A DNA stretch of 64,000 nt from Paenibacillus sp. MMS18-CY102 (GTDB lineage: Bacteria; Bacillota; Bacilli; Paenibacillales; Paenibacillaceae): NCBI RefSeq assembly GCF_009789195.1, contig NZ_WSTC01000032.1:1-64000 (forward strand), written 5' to 3'. Shown here in pieces: positions 63,525-64,000 of the stretch (position 1 is its first letter; the number at the start of each line of letters is the position of its first letter). The notes under the pieces were generated by a model, which was not told where the DNA came from, ran no database searches, and saw nothing but the letters and a program-made list of their open reading frames with translations. The position numbers were made by a program, and so were the translations under genes.

Positions 63525-64000
63525 TCACCCCAACTCGCTGCCAGGCTCCAGCTTCTCTTCTTCACTCGCGGATTGCTTACGGACCATAACACGCGAGATG
63601 CGCAGGTGGTCGGTTTCTTCGACGACGAACTCGTAGCCTTCATCAACAAGAACCCGCTGGTTGCGTTTTGGCGGAATTTCGATCTGCGAGTATAGCCATC
63701 CGCCTATCGTATCATAATCATCCGTCTCGATGCCCATTCCAAAATAGCTGTTCACTTCTTCAATAAGCATCATCCCGCTTATGGAATACGTATCGTCCTC
63801 CCGCTTCTCCAGCTCGGGGCGCTCCTCGTCGAACTCATCTTGAATCTCTCCGACGATTTCTTCCATAATGTCCTCTAAGGTGACCAGGCCCGATGTCCCG
63901 CCATACTCATCAATTAGGATGGCGATTTGCGTCCGCCGCTTCTGCATCAGCTTGAGCAGCATACTAATTTGCATCGATTCCGGCACAGTCGTCATCGGCC
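63525..64000 (-). CDS. CNNM/CorC-HlyC family membrane protein, C-terminal part
   Basis: The frame is open to the end of the window and continues beyond it, so only about 158 C-terminal residues are seen. PMTTVPES is a typical entry to the second CBS domain, which reads SMLLKLMQKRRTQIAILIDEYGGTSGLVTLEDIMEEIVGEI. The CorC/HlyC domain follows (ISGMMLIEEVNSYFGMGIET, then DTIGGWLY). The missing N-terminal part should be a DUF21 transmembrane domain. The family takes part in magnesium or cobalt efflux. Confidence 0.92.
   Translation of the reverse strand, partial: PMTTVPESMQISMLLKLMQKRRTQIAILIDEYGGTSGLVTLEDIMEEIVGEIQDEFDEERPELEKREDDTYSISGMMLIEEVNSYFGMGIETDDYDTIGGWLYSQIEIPPKRNQRVLVDEGYEFVVEETDHLRISRVMVRKQSASEEEKLEPGSELG

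Overview
The window looks like a chromosomal segment of an endospore-forming Gram-positive bacterium of the Paenibacillus type. The evidence is an intact sigK with a pro-sequence, a spore-cortex-type hydrolase, CymR, ReoM/YqgF/YrzB/MltG and alaS with a T-box in the Bacillales order, strong AGGAGG-type ribosome binding sites with several TTG and GTG starts, and moderately GC-rich coding sequence. I see no rRNA, tRNA, CRISPR array or intact insertion sequence.

Layout. 1-4.5 kb: a decayed gene, then a TetR regulator, a DHA2-type MFS exporter and a metallo-beta-lactamase-fold hydrolase. 4.5-8.5 kb: an accessory zone with an R2K-type ATP-grasp protein, a GNAT acetyltransferase and several decayed gene pieces, one of which carries a 33-base copy of part of sigK. 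8.5-20.3 kb: sigK, an MMPL exporter whose promoter has the same operator as the TetR promoter, a hydrolase/DUF2500/TerD-VWA operon, an ABC exporter, a hydroxyacid dehydrogenase, a SleB-like hydrolase and small membrane proteins. 20.5-28.8 kb: one 2770-residue cyclic beta-1,2-glucan synthase-like protein behind an approximately 560-base leader with repeated motifs. 29.4-31.4 kb: a three-gene operon of a ferric-reductase-like membrane protein, ApbE and a small anchored protein. 31.6-37.7 kb: a LacI regulator, then the urease operon ureABCFGD without ureE and with an exact GlnR/TnrA-type site in its promoter region. 37.9-42.7 kb: a D,D-carboxypeptidase, a two-component system and ilvD. 42.9-50.1 kb: a polysaccharide deacetylase, an AI-2E-family protein, a class B PBP and a chemoreceptor. 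50.4-64 kb: the conserved housekeeping block trhP2-trhP1-mltG-(two DUF1292)-yqgF-reoM-alaS-yrrI-yrzR-yrrD-cysteine desulfurase-cymR, with mnmA divergent and the end of a CorC/HlyC-type protein at the edge.

How the parts connect. The TetR protein probably controls two exporters about 11 kb apart. Nitrogen limitation probably controls urease, whose missing UreE may be replaced by a histidine-rich tail on UreG. Cysteine desulfurase and MnmA share one pathway, supplying sulfur for tRNA thiolation, and TrhP1/TrhP2 hydroxylate the same wobble uridine in other tRNAs. Four copies of a nested-palindrome intergenic repeat are scattered between genes. No wholly new multi-gene system is proven here; the best leads are the shared TetR operators, the sigK-like relic, the repeat family, the leader of the glucan synthase and the ATP-grasp orphan.
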